A DNA stretch of 41,836 nucleotides from an uncultured Prevotellaceae bacterium (GCA_902776475.1 CACYQD010000032.1:1-41836); one strand, 5' to 3'; positions 19,042 through 28,242 are shown, counted from the stretch's first letter. Notes: generated from the sequence alone by a model not told the origin. Program-made: numbers and translations.

Positions 19042-19059
19042 TGCGCAAACGTTTGCACA
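19042..19059. promoter_or_regulatory. LacI-family operator between lacI and susC
   Basis: TGCGCAAACGTTTGCACA has a 12-bp perfect palindrome (19045-19056) with two further matching outer pairs. It shares 17 consecutive bases with the malQ site at 14152-14168. Its centre is 61.5 bp from the lacI -7 box and 62.5 bp from the susC -7 box, almost exactly midway between the divergent promoters. Confidence 0.88.
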
Positions 19060-19112
19060 CCTTAATCTAAAAAAAAATTACAAAAAAAAGTACAATCTTA
19101 TCAAATCACAAT

Positions 19113-19120
19113 TAAATTTG
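19113..19120 (+). promoter_or_regulatory. susC -7 box
   Basis: TAAATTTG matches TAnnTTTG. There is no TTG at the usual -33 position, which suggests dependence on an activator. The resulting leader to the susC ATG would be about 130 nt and contains a 22-codon open frame (19141-19209). Confidence 0.65.
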
Positions 19121-19140
19121 CAAACTGAAAAACCATTGTC

Positions 19141-19209
19141 ATGCAGTCACCAGCTGAAGAAGCCCCTGACGAAGCCAGCCGACAACCGCAATGCCTAAAG
19201 ACCATCTGA
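19141..19209 (+). other. 22-codon upstream open frame in the susC leader (unproven)
   Basis: ATG at 19141 opens a 22-codon frame ending in TGA at 19207-19209, 46 nt before the susC start. The encoded peptide (MQSPAEEAPDEASRQPQCLK plus TI) shows no known domain. Its only support is its position inside the predicted leader; chance is quite possible. Confidence 0.25.
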
Positions 19210-19255
19210 CCAAAGATATAATTACAACTTTCAACTTAATAACTTAACAATTAAA

Positions 19256-22200
19256 ATGATGAAGCAGGTAAATTTTGCAATTCCTGTTAGGTTTCTCAGC
19301 CTCTTATTGGGGCTGTTCCTATCAGTAAGTGCCTTTGGACAGTCCATTACTGTCAATGGCCATGTGAAAGATGCTACCGGCGAAGACATTATCGGCGCCA
19401 CCATCCGAGTTGTAGGCCAACCGGGCGGTGTCATCACCGATTTCGACGGTATTTTCTCAATTGAAGCAAAACAAGGCGACATGCTCCAGATCTCATACAT
19501 CGGTTATGAGACCGCAGAGGTGGCAGCCGCTCCCCATGTGGAGGTTGTTTTGCAGGACGATTCCCATGCCCTCAACGAGGTGGTGGTGATCGGCTACGGT
19601 GTAGCCAGGAAAAACGACCTCACCGGTTCGGTGACCGCTATCAAACCCGATGAGAAGAACCACGGTCTCATCACCAGCGCCCAGGACATGATGCAGGGCA
19701 AGATTGCCGGTGTGAATGTCACCACCGGTGGTGGTAAGCCTGGTGATGGTGCTGCTATCCGCATCCGTGGTGGTTCATCACTGAATGCCTCCAACGACCC
19801 GCTGATCGTCATCGACGGTATGGCTATGGACAACAAGAGTGTAACAGGTTCGGACAACCTACTCTCTCTGGTCAACCCCAATGACATCGAGAGCTTCACC
19901 GTGCTGAAAGATGCCTCGGCCACTGCCATCTACGGTAGCCGTGGTTCTAACGGTGTTATCATCATCACGACAAAGAGAGGTCGTTCCGGTATGGCTCCCA
20001 AGGTGAGCTACAACGGCAACGTCAGCTATTCGGTGAAGAACAGTTCCATCGACATCCTCAATGCCGACGAATACCGTAAGTTCATTAAGAGCTACTATGG
20101 CGAGGGCTCCGAAGCTGCCTCTCTGTTGGGTACCGCCAACACCGACTGGATGGAAGAAATCTTCCACCCCGCAGTGAGCACCGACCACAATGTGACAGTG
20201 CAAGGTGGTCTGAAGAACATGCCTTATCGCTTCAGCGCGGGCTATACCGATCAGAACGGTATCCTGAAGACCTCCAACTACCAGCGCACCACGGCCAGCG
20301 TCACCCTGAACCCCTCGTTGCTGAACGACCACTTGAAGTTCAACATCAACGGCAAGTTCATGTATTCCCACAACAGAAAAGCAAATGAAGGTGCTATTTC
20401 AAGTGCTCTCCGAATGGATCCCACACAACAAATCTATTCCACCAGCGATGAGTTCAAGAACTACCACGGCTACTGGCAGTGGACAAACTCGGGCGCAACA
20501 CTTCTCGATGCCAACTACCCCACCATGTGGGACCGCAACACCGTGGGCAACCCCCTCTCAATCTTGTATGCCACCAACGACCGCGGCAACAATTACAACT
20601 ATATGGGCAACGTAGAGGTTGACTACCAGATTCACGGTTTCGAAGACCTGCGTCTCCATGCCAATGCCAGCGGCAACTGGGTCAACGGCAAGCAGCTTTA
20701 CGACGCAGCCCCCTGGGGAGCTACAGAAAACTTTTATTATGGAAGCAGCGGCTATAACAACGATCACAAATACAGCCTTACCTTCTCCACCTACGCACAG
20801 TATTATAAAGACTTCCTCAAGACCCAGCACTTCGACATCATGGTGGGTTACGAGTGGAGCCACACCAAATACTGGGGCGATTCCTACTCTGCCGGACGCT
20901 ATCCCCTCAGCACCGGACAAGTCATCACCCATGACGACGGCACCACTGAGCCGGCTGCCGGCAAGGCCTACAAGGCCTACAACGGTATCTGGAAATCAGA
21001 AAGCTACCTTGTGAGTTTCTTCGGCCGTGCCAACTACATCGCATTCGACCGCTATATGGTGACCGCCACCGTACGCCGCGACGGTTCGTCACGCTTCGGC
21101 GACCACTGGGCCACCTTCCCCTCCGTAGCCCTCGGTTGGAAAATCAATGAGGAGGCACCGCTGCGCAATGTCAGCTGGATCGACGAAATCAAGCTCCGCC
21201 TCGGCTGGGGTAAGACCGGTCAGCAAGACGGCATCGGCGACTACAACTACTTCGCCAGCTACAACGTGAACAATACCAATATCGACGGCCGTTATCCCAT
21301 TATCGGTGTCAACGACGACGGTCTGCTCTACCGTCCCGATGCCTACAACAGAGACCTGAAGTGGGAGACCACCACTACCTACAACGCCGGTCTCGACTTC
21401 CAGTTCTTCCACAACCGTGTGAGCGGTAGTGTCGATTACTACTACCGCAAGACCACCGACCTCATCAACTTGGCATCGGTGTCGGCAGGCTCCAACTTCC
21501 GCAACCAGGTGACTTCCAACATCGGTTCGCTCGAGAACCGAGGTGTAGAGGCATCGCTCACCGTGCGCCCCGTGGTGACCGAGGACTGGCAGTGGGAATT
21601 GACCGCCAACTTCACCTACAATAAGAACAAAATCACCGAACTTACCGGTGAGGCTTCGAAGATTCTCACTGGCGGCGGCGGCGGCGGAACAGGTGGAAAT
21701 TGCCAGATCCACACCGTGGGTTATCCCTCCAACTCTTTCTATGTTTTCCAGCAAGTCTATGATGAGGCAGGCAAACCGCTGGAGGGTGTATATGTGGACC
21801 GCAATGCCGACGGCATTATCAATGATTCCGACCGTTATATCTACAAGAGTCCGTGGGCACCCTATACCGCCGGCCTGAGCTCACGCCTGCAGTACAAGGG
21901 TTGGGACTTCGGCTTCAGCCTCCGCGCCAGCTTCGACAACTACAACTATTGGAACAAGCTCCAAAGTTACCGCAATACCGAGAAGCGTTTTGACTCTTCA
22001 TACGGCTACCTGCAAAACACCATGCCCGAGGCTATACAGGCGGGATGGGTGACCTATGACCAAAATGCCGCCTTCTCCGACTACTTCGTGCGCAACGCCT
22101 CGTTCCTCAAGTGCGACAACATCACGCTCGGCTATACGTTCTCCAACCTCTTCAAGGGCGGCAGTTACAGCGGTCTCAACGGACGTGTCTATGCCTCGGC

Positions 22201-22321
22201 CACCAACGTGTTCACCATCACCAAATACAAGGGCATGGACCCTGAGGTGTTCAAAGGCGTTGACAGCGACATATACCCACGTCCCTTCACCCTGTTGCTG
22301 GGTCTGAACCTCAGTTTCTAA
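19256..22321 (+). CDS. susC: SusC-type TonB-dependent outer-membrane transporter
   Basis: This 1021-residue protein imports starch oligosaccharides across the outer membrane using TonB energy. It has a signal peptide (cleavage near AFGQ/SIT), then a carboxypeptidase-regulatory-like domain (about 31-108; VNGHVKDATGEDIIGATIRV). A TonB box region (ALNEVVVIGYG) and the plug follow, with the SusC hallmarks DPLIVIDGMAM and VLKDASATAIYGSRG. The beta-barrel ends YPRPFTLLLGLNLSF. A run of glycines (ILTGGGGGGTGG, encoded near 21670) lies in a predicted extracellular loop and is unusual. The start is a double ATG (19256, 19259). It heads the susCDEF run, divergent from the LacI gene, and is the expected partner of SusD 46 bp downstream. 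Confidence 0.97.
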   Translation: MMKQVNFAIPVRFLSLLLGLFLSVSAFGQSITVNGHVKDATGEDIIGATIRVVGQPGGVITDFDGIFSIEAKQGDMLQISYIGYETAEVAAAPHVEVVLQDDSHALNEVVVIGYGVARKNDLTGSVTAIKPDEKNHGLITSAQDMMQGKIAGVNVTTGGGKPGDGAAIRIRGGSSLNASNDPLIVIDGMAMDNKSVTGSDNLLSLVNPNDIESFTVLKDASATAIYGSRGSNGVIIITTKRGRSGMAPKVSYNGNVSYSVKNSSIDILNADEYRKFIKSYYGEGSEAASLLGTANTDWMEEIFHPAVSTDHNVTVQGGLKNMPYRFSAGYTDQNGILKTSNYQRTTASVTLNPSLLNDHLKFNINGKFMYSHNRKANEGAISSALRMDPTQQIYSTSDEFKNYHGYWQWTNSGATLLDANYPTMWDRNTVGNPLSILYATNDRGNNYNYMGNVEVDYQIHGFEDLRLHANASGNWVNGKQLYDAAPWGATENFYYGSSGYNNDHKYSLTFSTYAQYYKDFLKTQHFDIMVGYEWSHTKYWGDSYSAGRYPLSTGQVITHDDGTTEPAAGKAYKAYNGIWKSESYLVSFFGRANYIAFDRYMVTATVRRDGSSRFGDHWATFPSVALGWKINEEAPLRNVSWIDEIKLRLGWGKTGQQDGIGDYNYFASYNVNNTNIDGRYPIIGVNDDGLLYRPDAYNRDLKWETTTTYNAGLDFQFFHNRVSGSVDYYYRKTTDLINLASVSAGSNFRNQVTSNIGSLENRGVEASLTVRPVVTEDWQWELTANFTYNKNKITELTGEASKILTGGGGGGTGGNCQIHTVGYPSNSFYVFQQVYDEAGKPLEGVYVDRNADGIINDSDRYIYKSPWAPYTAGLSSRLQYKGWDFGFSLRASFDNYNYWNKLQSYRNTEKRFDSSYGYLQNTMPEAIQAGWVTYDQNAAFSDYFVRNASFLKCDNITLGYTFSNLFKGGSYSGLNGRVYASATNVFTITKYKGMDPEVFKGVDSDIYPRPFTLLLGLNLSF

Positions 22322-22367
22322 ATGTCATCAACGCATAGAAAAGACAACGACTATAAATAATACGACT

Positions 22368-23969
22368 ATGAACTTAAGATATATCAAACACATCATTCCC
22401 GCAGCCGCACTGGTTGTCGCCGGCATGAGTTCTTGCACTGGTGACTTGGATGTTACGCCAATCGACCCCAACTCGACCATGGTGCCCGACGAGGTGGCAC
22501 TCTACGCCAAGTGCTATTCCAACATGGCCCTGCAAGGTCAGGGAGGAGCTAACGGCGACTGCGACATCGACGGTCTCGATGGCGGTACCGCCGGCTTCGT
22601 GCGCCAGTTGTTCAACTCCAACGAGCTGACCACCGACGAAGCCATCTGCGCCTGGGGCGACCCCGGCATCCCTGCCTTCAACTACAACCAATACGATGCC
22701 TCGCATCCCATGCTCCAAGGATTCTACTACCGCCTCTATACCGGCATCTCCTACTGCAACCACTACCTTGAGGTTTGCGCCGGTGTGGATGCCACCCGCG
22801 AGGCCGAGATACGCTTCCTCCGCGCCCTCTACTACTTCCACCTGATGGATGCCTTCGGCAATGTGCCTTTCGCCACCCGACTGATGTCAGAGTCACCGCA
22901 GCAGATCCAGCGCGCCGACCTCTTCAAGTGGATCGAGAGCGAACTGCTTGACGTGAAGGACAAGATGATGGCTCCCGCAGCACGCAAGGACACCGACAGC
23001 GGTTACGGCCGTGCCGACCAAGACGCTGCCAACCTGTTGCTGGCCCGTATGTATCTCAATGCCGAGGTCTATACCGGTGCAGCCCGCTGGGCAGAGGCCA
23101 AGGAGTATGCAGAGAAGGTGATCAACGGCCCGCATAAGTTGTGGACCACCGGCATGAACGGATGGAGCGCCTACCAGATGCTCTTCATGGGCGACAACGG
23201 CAGCAGCGGCGCATCACAGGAGGCTATCCTTCCCCTGCTTCAAGACGGTGTGAAGACCACCGCATGGTGTACGTCTCTCTTCCTGATGGCTTCTACATGG
23301 AGGTCTGAAATGGATCTCGACAACAATTATGGTTCCAGCGAATTCTGGGGCGGCAACCGCGCCCGCAGCCAACTCGTTCAGAAGTTCTTCCCCAATAACG
23401 ATGCACCGCAGGCTTCTCCCATGGACATGGCTATAGCTGCCGGCGACGACCGCGCCCTGTTCTTCGGTATCGAACGCGAGCTGAAAGTCAGTACGCCGGG
23501 TGAGTTCGCCTCGGGTTATTCCGTGTGCAAATTCCGCAACACCTACGCCGGCAGCGGCTCTCCACACAACTCGCAGTTCCCCGATGCTGATTTCTTCCTG
23601 ATGCGCTCCGCTGAGGCCTACCTCATCGCCGCTGAGGCTGACGCCCGTATCAACGGCGGCACCACCACCGCCACCGGTGCAGGTTACATCAACGCACTGC
23701 GCCAGCGCGCCCACACCAGCACGCTCTCCACCTACAGCCTCGGACAAATCCTTGACGAACGTTCACGCGAACTCTACTTCGAAGGCTTCCGCCGCACCGA
23801 CCTCATCCGCTACGGATATTTCGGAGGCGACAAGAGCGGACAATACCTGTGGGAGTGGAAAGCCGGTGCCGAGAACGGAGCCAGCTTCCCAGAATTCCGC
23901 AATCTCTTTGCCCTACCCAGCGAAGACGTGAATGCCAACCCCAACTTGAAGCAGAATCCCGGATATTAA
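22368..23969 (+). CDS. susD: SusD-type starch-binding outer-membrane lipoprotein
   Basis: This 533-residue surface lipoprotein caps the SusC barrel and binds starch helices. The signal peptide ends in a lipobox with C23 (GMSSC). The mature protein shows SusD/RagB features: a TPR-like helical fold, the segment NSNELTTDEAICAW, and the C-terminal block ILDERSRELYFEGFRRTDLIRYG with a final NPNLKQNPGY. Many aromatic residues in the middle are consistent with glucan binding, but the individual contact residues cannot be named without alignment. It lies 46 bp after susC and 43 bp before susE, so it is in the same operon. Confidence 0.96.
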   Translation: MNLRYIKHIIPAAALVVAGMSSCTGDLDVTPIDPNSTMVPDEVALYAKCYSNMALQGQGGANGDCDIDGLDGGTAGFVRQLFNSNELTTDEAICAWGDPGIPAFNYNQYDASHPMLQGFYYRLYTGISYCNHYLEVCAGVDATREAEIRFLRALYYFHLMDAFGNVPFATRLMSESPQQIQRADLFKWIESELLDVKDKMMAPAARKDTDSGYGRADQDAANLLLARMYLNAEVYTGAARWAEAKEYAEKVINGPHKLWTTGMNGWSAYQMLFMGDNGSSGASQEAILPLLQDGVKTTAWCTSLFLMASTWRSEMDLDNNYGSSEFWGGNRARSQLVQKFFPNNDAPQASPMDMAIAAGDDRALFFGIERELKVSTPGEFASGYSVCKFRNTYAGSGSPHNSQFPDADFFLMRSAEAYLIAAEADARINGGTTTATGAGYINALRQRAHTSTLSTYSLGQILDERSRELYFEGFRRTDLIRYGYFGGDKSGQYLWEWKAGAENGASFPEFRNLFALPSEDVNANPNLKQNPGY

Positions 23970-24012
23970 TATGCTTAGCGATCAAGAAATCTATCATAAA
24001 GACAATTCACTT

Positions 24013-25215
24013 ATGAAAAAGATATATCAATTCACGATGTTGCTGCTTGTCGGAGCCTTCGCCCTGACGGCCTGTGACGATGACAATGATTCAAACCCCA
24101 TCCTGACACAACCCACCTCGTTTGTGCTCAACAATCCTGCCATCACAGGTAACGTAGACTTGCAGAAATCACAGTCTGTGACCCTCACCTGGTCGCAGCC
24201 AAGACCTTACACCAACTTCGATGCTCCCGTGATTCCCACCTATACCGTGGAGATTTCACCTACTGGAGCCTTCAACACCCGTTTCGACCCCAATGCAGAG
24301 GACAACACCGGTGCCGACTTCTTCACTCTCGACGAAACTTATACCAGTGGGCAGAACGTGGTGCTCAACACCGAAACCATCAACCGTTATCTCACGCAAC
24401 TTTGCAAATGGGAAGATCCCACAAAGGTACCCGCGTTGGTCGACCTTTCCATCCGTGTGAAATCGGCCATCGTAGATTTAGGTTTCAACGAGCATAAGAC
24501 CATCTACTCCAATGTGGTGAACCTCAAGGCCGTGCCATATTACATGGTGCTGAAACCTGCCGATCCTGAGATATGGTGGCTGATTGGTGCCGATATCGCC
24601 GACGGCTCATGGGGCGGCGAATGGGGCAAGTGCGTCATCCCGATGCAGACCATCGACGGAGCCGAATACGACAATAAGACCGGACAGGGCGAAATCCAAT
24701 GGACCGGATACCTCGGCGGCAACGGATTCAAACTTGTCCTCACTCCCGGAAAATGGGATGACCAATGGGGACAGGGCGACGACGGCTACGTGAAGAACGA
24801 CGGCGGCTCCGGTAACATCACCGTAGCAGAGCCAGGCATCTACACCGTTACCCTCAACACCGCCACAAATACACTGAAGGTGGAGAAAGCCGAGGGCACA
24901 CATCCAGTATTCAGCATCATCAATATCGCTGGAACCTTCAACGAATGGGGTGACACACCTATGACACCATGCTCCACTGGCTGGGAGAACCACGACTGGT
25001 ACATCAAGTACAACCTTGCTGCAGGTGACAAGATCAAGTTCAAGGACGACACCTCGTCATGGGACTACAACCGTGGCGGTACGTTCATCAACCGCGAAGA
25101 CGGTATGTATGGCTATGGTACTCAGGGCGGCTCCGACCTTGTCATCGACGAAGGCGGTGAATACCTGATTTTCTTCAACGATATCACGGGATACTATCGT
25201 TTTATCAAACAATAA
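24013..25215 (+). CDS. susE: SusE-like starch-binding lipoprotein
   Basis: This 400-residue lipoprotein begins MKKIYQFTMLLLVGAFALTAC, with the lipid-bearing C21 in lipobox LTAC followed by acidic residues (DDDND), a surface-export-like signal of Bacteroidetes lipoproteins. The N-terminal Ig-like SusE domain covers about 30-170 (TLTWSQPRPY, PTYTVEISPTGAF). Two carbohydrate-binding beta modules follow, about 175-290 (WWLIGADIADGSWGGEWG) and 295-400 (INIAGTFNEWGDTPMTP), each rich in Trp. An upstream in-frame ATG at 23971 would add 14 residues before the signal peptide and is rejected. Expected role: binding starch at the surface next to SusC/SusD. SusE and SusF are poorly conserved, so the symbol rests on position and architecture. 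Confidence 0.88.
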   Translation: MKKIYQFTMLLLVGAFALTACDDDNDSNPILTQPTSFVLNNPAITGNVDLQKSQSVTLTWSQPRPYTNFDAPVIPTYTVEISPTGAFNTRFDPNAEDNTGADFFTLDETYTSGQNVVLNTETINRYLTQLCKWEDPTKVPALVDLSIRVKSAIVDLGFNEHKTIYSNVVNLKAVPYYMVLKPADPEIWWLIGADIADGSWGGEWGKCVIPMQTIDGAEYDNKTGQGEIQWTGYLGGNGFKLVLTPGKWDDQWGQGDDGYVKNDGGSGNITVAEPGIYTVTLNTATNTLKVEKAEGTHPVFSIINIAGTFNEWGDTPMTPCSTGWENHDWYIKYNLAAGDKIKFKDDTSSWDYNRGGTFINREDGMYGYGTQGGSDLVIDEGGEYLIFFNDITGYYRFIKQ

Positions 25216-25254
25216 TGCCGTGTGCAACATCGAATATTATAAAAGAACAACATT

Positions 25255-27057
25255 ATGACTAAGAAAATATTATTAGGAATGGCACTCGTAGCCTCGTTGG
25301 CCGCATGTACCGACGACTACAAAGACTGGCTCACCCCGCAGGTGGTCAACCAGCCTGAGACTGTTTCCTTCGGCGACGGCAGTGTTTCCACGGTGGGCAC
25401 CATCGACTTCAACGCCGTGACCGACGAGATGGTGAAAGTGTGCAACATCACCGCCCCCACATCGTCCGACCCCTCATTCACGCCGTCATACACCATTACC
25501 CTCGGCGACATGACGTATGACATCACCGCCGACGGCATGATGAGCGCAGCCGACCTCTCCAACTATGTGATCTCACAGTATGGCCGCCGCCCGGTGGAGC
25601 GTGCTGTCGAGGCCACGGTGAGCATGTGGCTCAGCAACGGCACGACATCGGTGAAGACCGCCACCTCCGGCGTCTTCCACATCACCGCAATACCAAAGGC
25701 TCCGCAAATCTCGCAGAACTACTACATCGTGGGCGGTCCCAACGACTGGGGTGAATCAGCCAAGAACAAGATGCTGAAGTTCAACCACAGCGGCAAGGAT
25801 GTCTATGAGGATCCTATCTTCACCGTCACCTTCAACGCTTCCGAGGGCGACACCTGGTTTGCCATCGGCGACGACGAGGCCTGCGAGGCCATCGCCAACG
25901 ACAACGACTGGTCGAAACTCTTGGGTACGACAAAGGGCAACGGCAATACCGATCCCACCGGAAACCTCGACCGCCGCTACAACCTGAGCGACGATGGCTC
26001 GTTCTGCGTGCCTGCAGGTCCGAGACTCATCAAGGTGACCATCAACATGATGGACTACAGCTATCAGATTGAGGCTCTCAACATCGCTGAGAACTACTAC
26101 CTCATCGGTGGTCCGGGCGAGTGGAACAATTCCAAGGCCCAGAAGTTCTCGCACAGCGACAAGAGCGTGTTTGAGGATCCCGTATTCACCTACACGTTTG
26201 AGAGCACAGGTGGCGAGATGTGGTTCGCCTTCGGCGACGACGAAGCCATTGACGCTGTAGGCGAGGGTACTTGGAACAAGCTCTTCGGCACTACGGGCGA
26301 CAGCAAAGACCTCAGCGGTTCGTTCGACCGCCGCTACAACCTCGACGGCGACCACTCGTTCTGCGTCGACGGCACGGCCAAGTTATACCGCTTCTCCGTC
26401 AACATGATGACCATGACCTATGAGATCACTCCGCTCAACTTCGCCGAGTTCATCTATGTGCCTGGCAATGCCCAGAAGTACAACACCGCTGCATCCGGCA
26501 TGCCTGAATGGGGATGGACGCCCGAACTGGCTCCGGCCCTTCGCTCCGCCAGCTTCAACGGCATCTATGAAGGCTTTGCCTACATGGACGGCGACTTCAA
26601 GTTCACCAAAGAGCGCAACTGGAATGCTGAGTACAACTACAACGACTTCAGTTCGTACAGTTCAATATTCACACTTGGTGATGGCAGCAACATCAACTGC
26701 ACCGAACCCGGTTATTACAAGCTCGTAGCCGATGTGGCCAAAGGTTCGCTGACCGCCACGAAGCTCACCTGGGGTCTGGTAGGACCTGCCACTGCAGGTG
26801 GATGGGATGCACCATCATATACCGTGATGAGATACAACATGGCCGAGGACTGCTGGGAGATCACCACAGAACTCAAAGCCGACGAGTTCAAGTTCACCAC
26901 CAATGGCTCTTGGGACATCAACTTGGGAGGCGACATTAACGACCTGTCGGAAGGCGGTCCCAACCTGCGCATCACCGAGGCCGGCACATACAACATCAAG
27001 CTGTATCCCAGCCGCGCCCAGAGTGATAAGATGTATGCTACCATCGTGAAACAGTAA
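25255..27057 (+). CDS. susF: SusF-like multi-module starch-binding lipoprotein
   Basis: This 600-residue lipoprotein has lipobox SLAAC (C18) followed by TDDYKDW. After an N-terminal domain (about 25-150) come two clearly duplicated modules, residues about 154-275 (QNYYIVGGPNDWGES) and 279-394 (ENYYLIGGPGEWNNS). Both contain WFA-GDDEA and LDRRYNL or FDRRYNL blocks. A third module (about 398-500, starting EFIYVPGNAQKYN) and a fourth (about 501-600, starting LTWGLVGPATAGGWD) complete it. It is longer than my recollection of B. theta SusF (about 485 residues), with one more binding-type module. It follows susE by 39 bp. The starch-binding role is from family and position; binding residues are not mapped. 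Confidence 0.87.
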   Translation: MTKKILLGMALVASLAACTDDYKDWLTPQVVNQPETVSFGDGSVSTVGTIDFNAVTDEMVKVCNITAPTSSDPSFTPSYTITLGDMTYDITADGMMSAADLSNYVISQYGRRPVERAVEATVSMWLSNGTTSVKTATSGVFHITAIPKAPQISQNYYIVGGPNDWGESAKNKMLKFNHSGKDVYEDPIFTVTFNASEGDTWFAIGDDEACEAIANDNDWSKLLGTTKGNGNTDPTGNLDRRYNLSDDGSFCVPAGPRLIKVTINMMDYSYQIEALNIAENYYLIGGPGEWNNSKAQKFSHSDKSVFEDPVFTYTFESTGGEMWFAFGDDEAIDAVGEGTWNKLFGTTGDSKDLSGSFDRRYNLDGDHSFCVDGTAKLYRFSVNMMTMTYEITPLNFAEFIYVPGNAQKYNTAASGMPEWGWTPELAPALRSASFNGIYEGFAYMDGDFKFTKERNWNAEYNYNDFSSYSSIFTLGDGSNINCTEPGYYKLVADVAKGSLTATKLTWGLVGPATAGGWDAPSYTVMRYNMAEDCWEITTELKADEFKFTTNGSWDINLGGDINDLSEGGPNLRITEAGTYNIKLYPSRAQSDKMYATIVKQ

Positions 27058-27077
27058 TAACATAACTTTTGGCAACT

Positions 27078-28196
27078 ATGAAAAAGTTTTTGAATATCGC
27101 AGCAGCCGTGGCACTCCTCTTCGGAGTGTCCACCGCTGTCCAGGCACAAGATACCGACGAGTACTACCCCCACAACTTCATCTCTGTGCAGGGTGGTGCC
27201 CAAGTCACCCTCACCCACTATGACTTCATGGACCTCGTCACACCGCAGTTCGGTCTCTCCTTCGGCCGCTATTTCAACCCGAAGGTCGGTGTCCGCCTGC
27301 ATGCACAGGGCTATGAGGCCAAAGGCGGCTTCCTGCAGGAGCGGTTCCCGGGTCTGCCCAACGGCGATGTGGACTATAAGTTCAAGGCCATCACCGGCGA
27401 CCTCGACCTGCTCATGAACATGTCCAACATCATGTTCCCCAACCGCTCATCACAGCGCTTCAACTGGATCCTGCTCACCGGTTTCGGTGTCAACTACGGC
27501 TGGGACTTCGACGAGTACAAAGGCATCGTCAACACCATGACAAAGGGCAACAACTTCTATGTGGGTCCCGAACTCTGCGGTTCGAAGCACAGCAGCTACA
27601 ACGGCCGCTTTGGCACACAGCTGGAATACTGCTTCTCACCCCACTTCGGCATCAACCTCGAACTTGACGCCAACTTCAAGAACGACTGCTTCAACCTGAA
27701 GGCCAACTTCGATCCCGACTGGCAGATCGTGGGCCTCGTGGGCCTCACCTTCAAGTTTGGCAACAAGAAAAAGCCAGCACCCGTGGTCCTGCCTCCAGAA
27801 CCCATCGTGGAACCTGAGCCGGCACCCGTGGTGGAACCCAAACCAGAGCCCAAGCCAGAGCCCAAACCCGTGGTGAAGGAAGAGCCGCTCAAGGAGACCT
27901 TCTTCTACATCATCCGCGAGTCTGACCCGTCACCCGACGTGATCCTCAACAGGATTGTCAGCTGGTGCAACAAGTATCCCTCAAAGCGCATCTCCATCAA
28001 GGGCTACGCCGACAAGGGCACCGGCACTCCGAAGATCAACGTGGGCTACGCCAAGGCCCGTGCTGAGAAAGTGGCCAAGGCCCTCGAGGAAAGAGGCATC
28101 GCCAAGAGCCGCATGGACGTGAGCAGTTACGGCGACACCGTGCAACCGTTTGCTGAGAACGACCGCAACCGCTGCGTGATTGTCGTGGGCGAATAA
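27078..28196 (+). CDS. OmpA-like outer-membrane protein in the sus operon
   Basis: This 372-residue protein has a signal peptide (MKKFLNIAAAVALLFGVSTAVQA/QD). An N-terminal beta-barrel-like domain covers about 25-235 (alternating aromatic strands such as QFGLSFGRYFNPKVGVRLHAQ and ending VGLVGLTFKFGNKK). A proline/glutamate-rich linker follows (PPEPIVEPEPAPVVEPKPEP, about 240-275), then an OmpA/MotB-type C-terminal domain (ISIKGYADKGTGTP, NVGYAKARAEKVAKALEERGI). That domain normally grips peptidoglycan. The start is ATG 27078; an upstream TTG at 27069 is less likely. It lies only 20 bp after susF and ends before a strong hairpin, so it appears to be the last gene of the susCDEF transcript. Its role in starch use is not known. 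Confidence 0.85.
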   Translation: MKKFLNIAAAVALLFGVSTAVQAQDTDEYYPHNFISVQGGAQVTLTHYDFMDLVTPQFGLSFGRYFNPKVGVRLHAQGYEAKGGFLQERFPGLPNGDVDYKFKAITGDLDLLMNMSNIMFPNRSSQRFNWILLTGFGVNYGWDFDEYKGIVNTMTKGNNFYVGPELCGSKHSSYNGRFGTQLEYCFSPHFGINLELDANFKNDCFNLKANFDPDWQIVGLVGLTFKFGNKKKPAPVVLPPEPIVEPEPAPVVEPKPEPKPEPKPVVKEEPLKETFFYIIRESDPSPDVILNRIVSWCNKYPSKRISIKGYADKGTGTPKINVGYAKARAEKVAKALEERGIAKSRMDVSSYGDTVQPFAENDRNRCVIVVGE

Positions 28197-28220
28197 CCCT
28201 TGACACAGATATGAATCAAA

Positions 28221-28242
28221 GGGGTGCGCTTCGGCGCACCCC
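28221..28242 (+). terminator. UUCG-loop hairpin after the OmpA-like gene
   Basis: GGGGTGCGC (28221-28229), loop TTCG, and GCGCACCCC (28234-28242) form a perfect 9-bp stem with a very stable tetraloop. Only a weak T stretch follows, so termination may be partial and could leave some read-through to the amylase gene. Confidence 0.75.
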
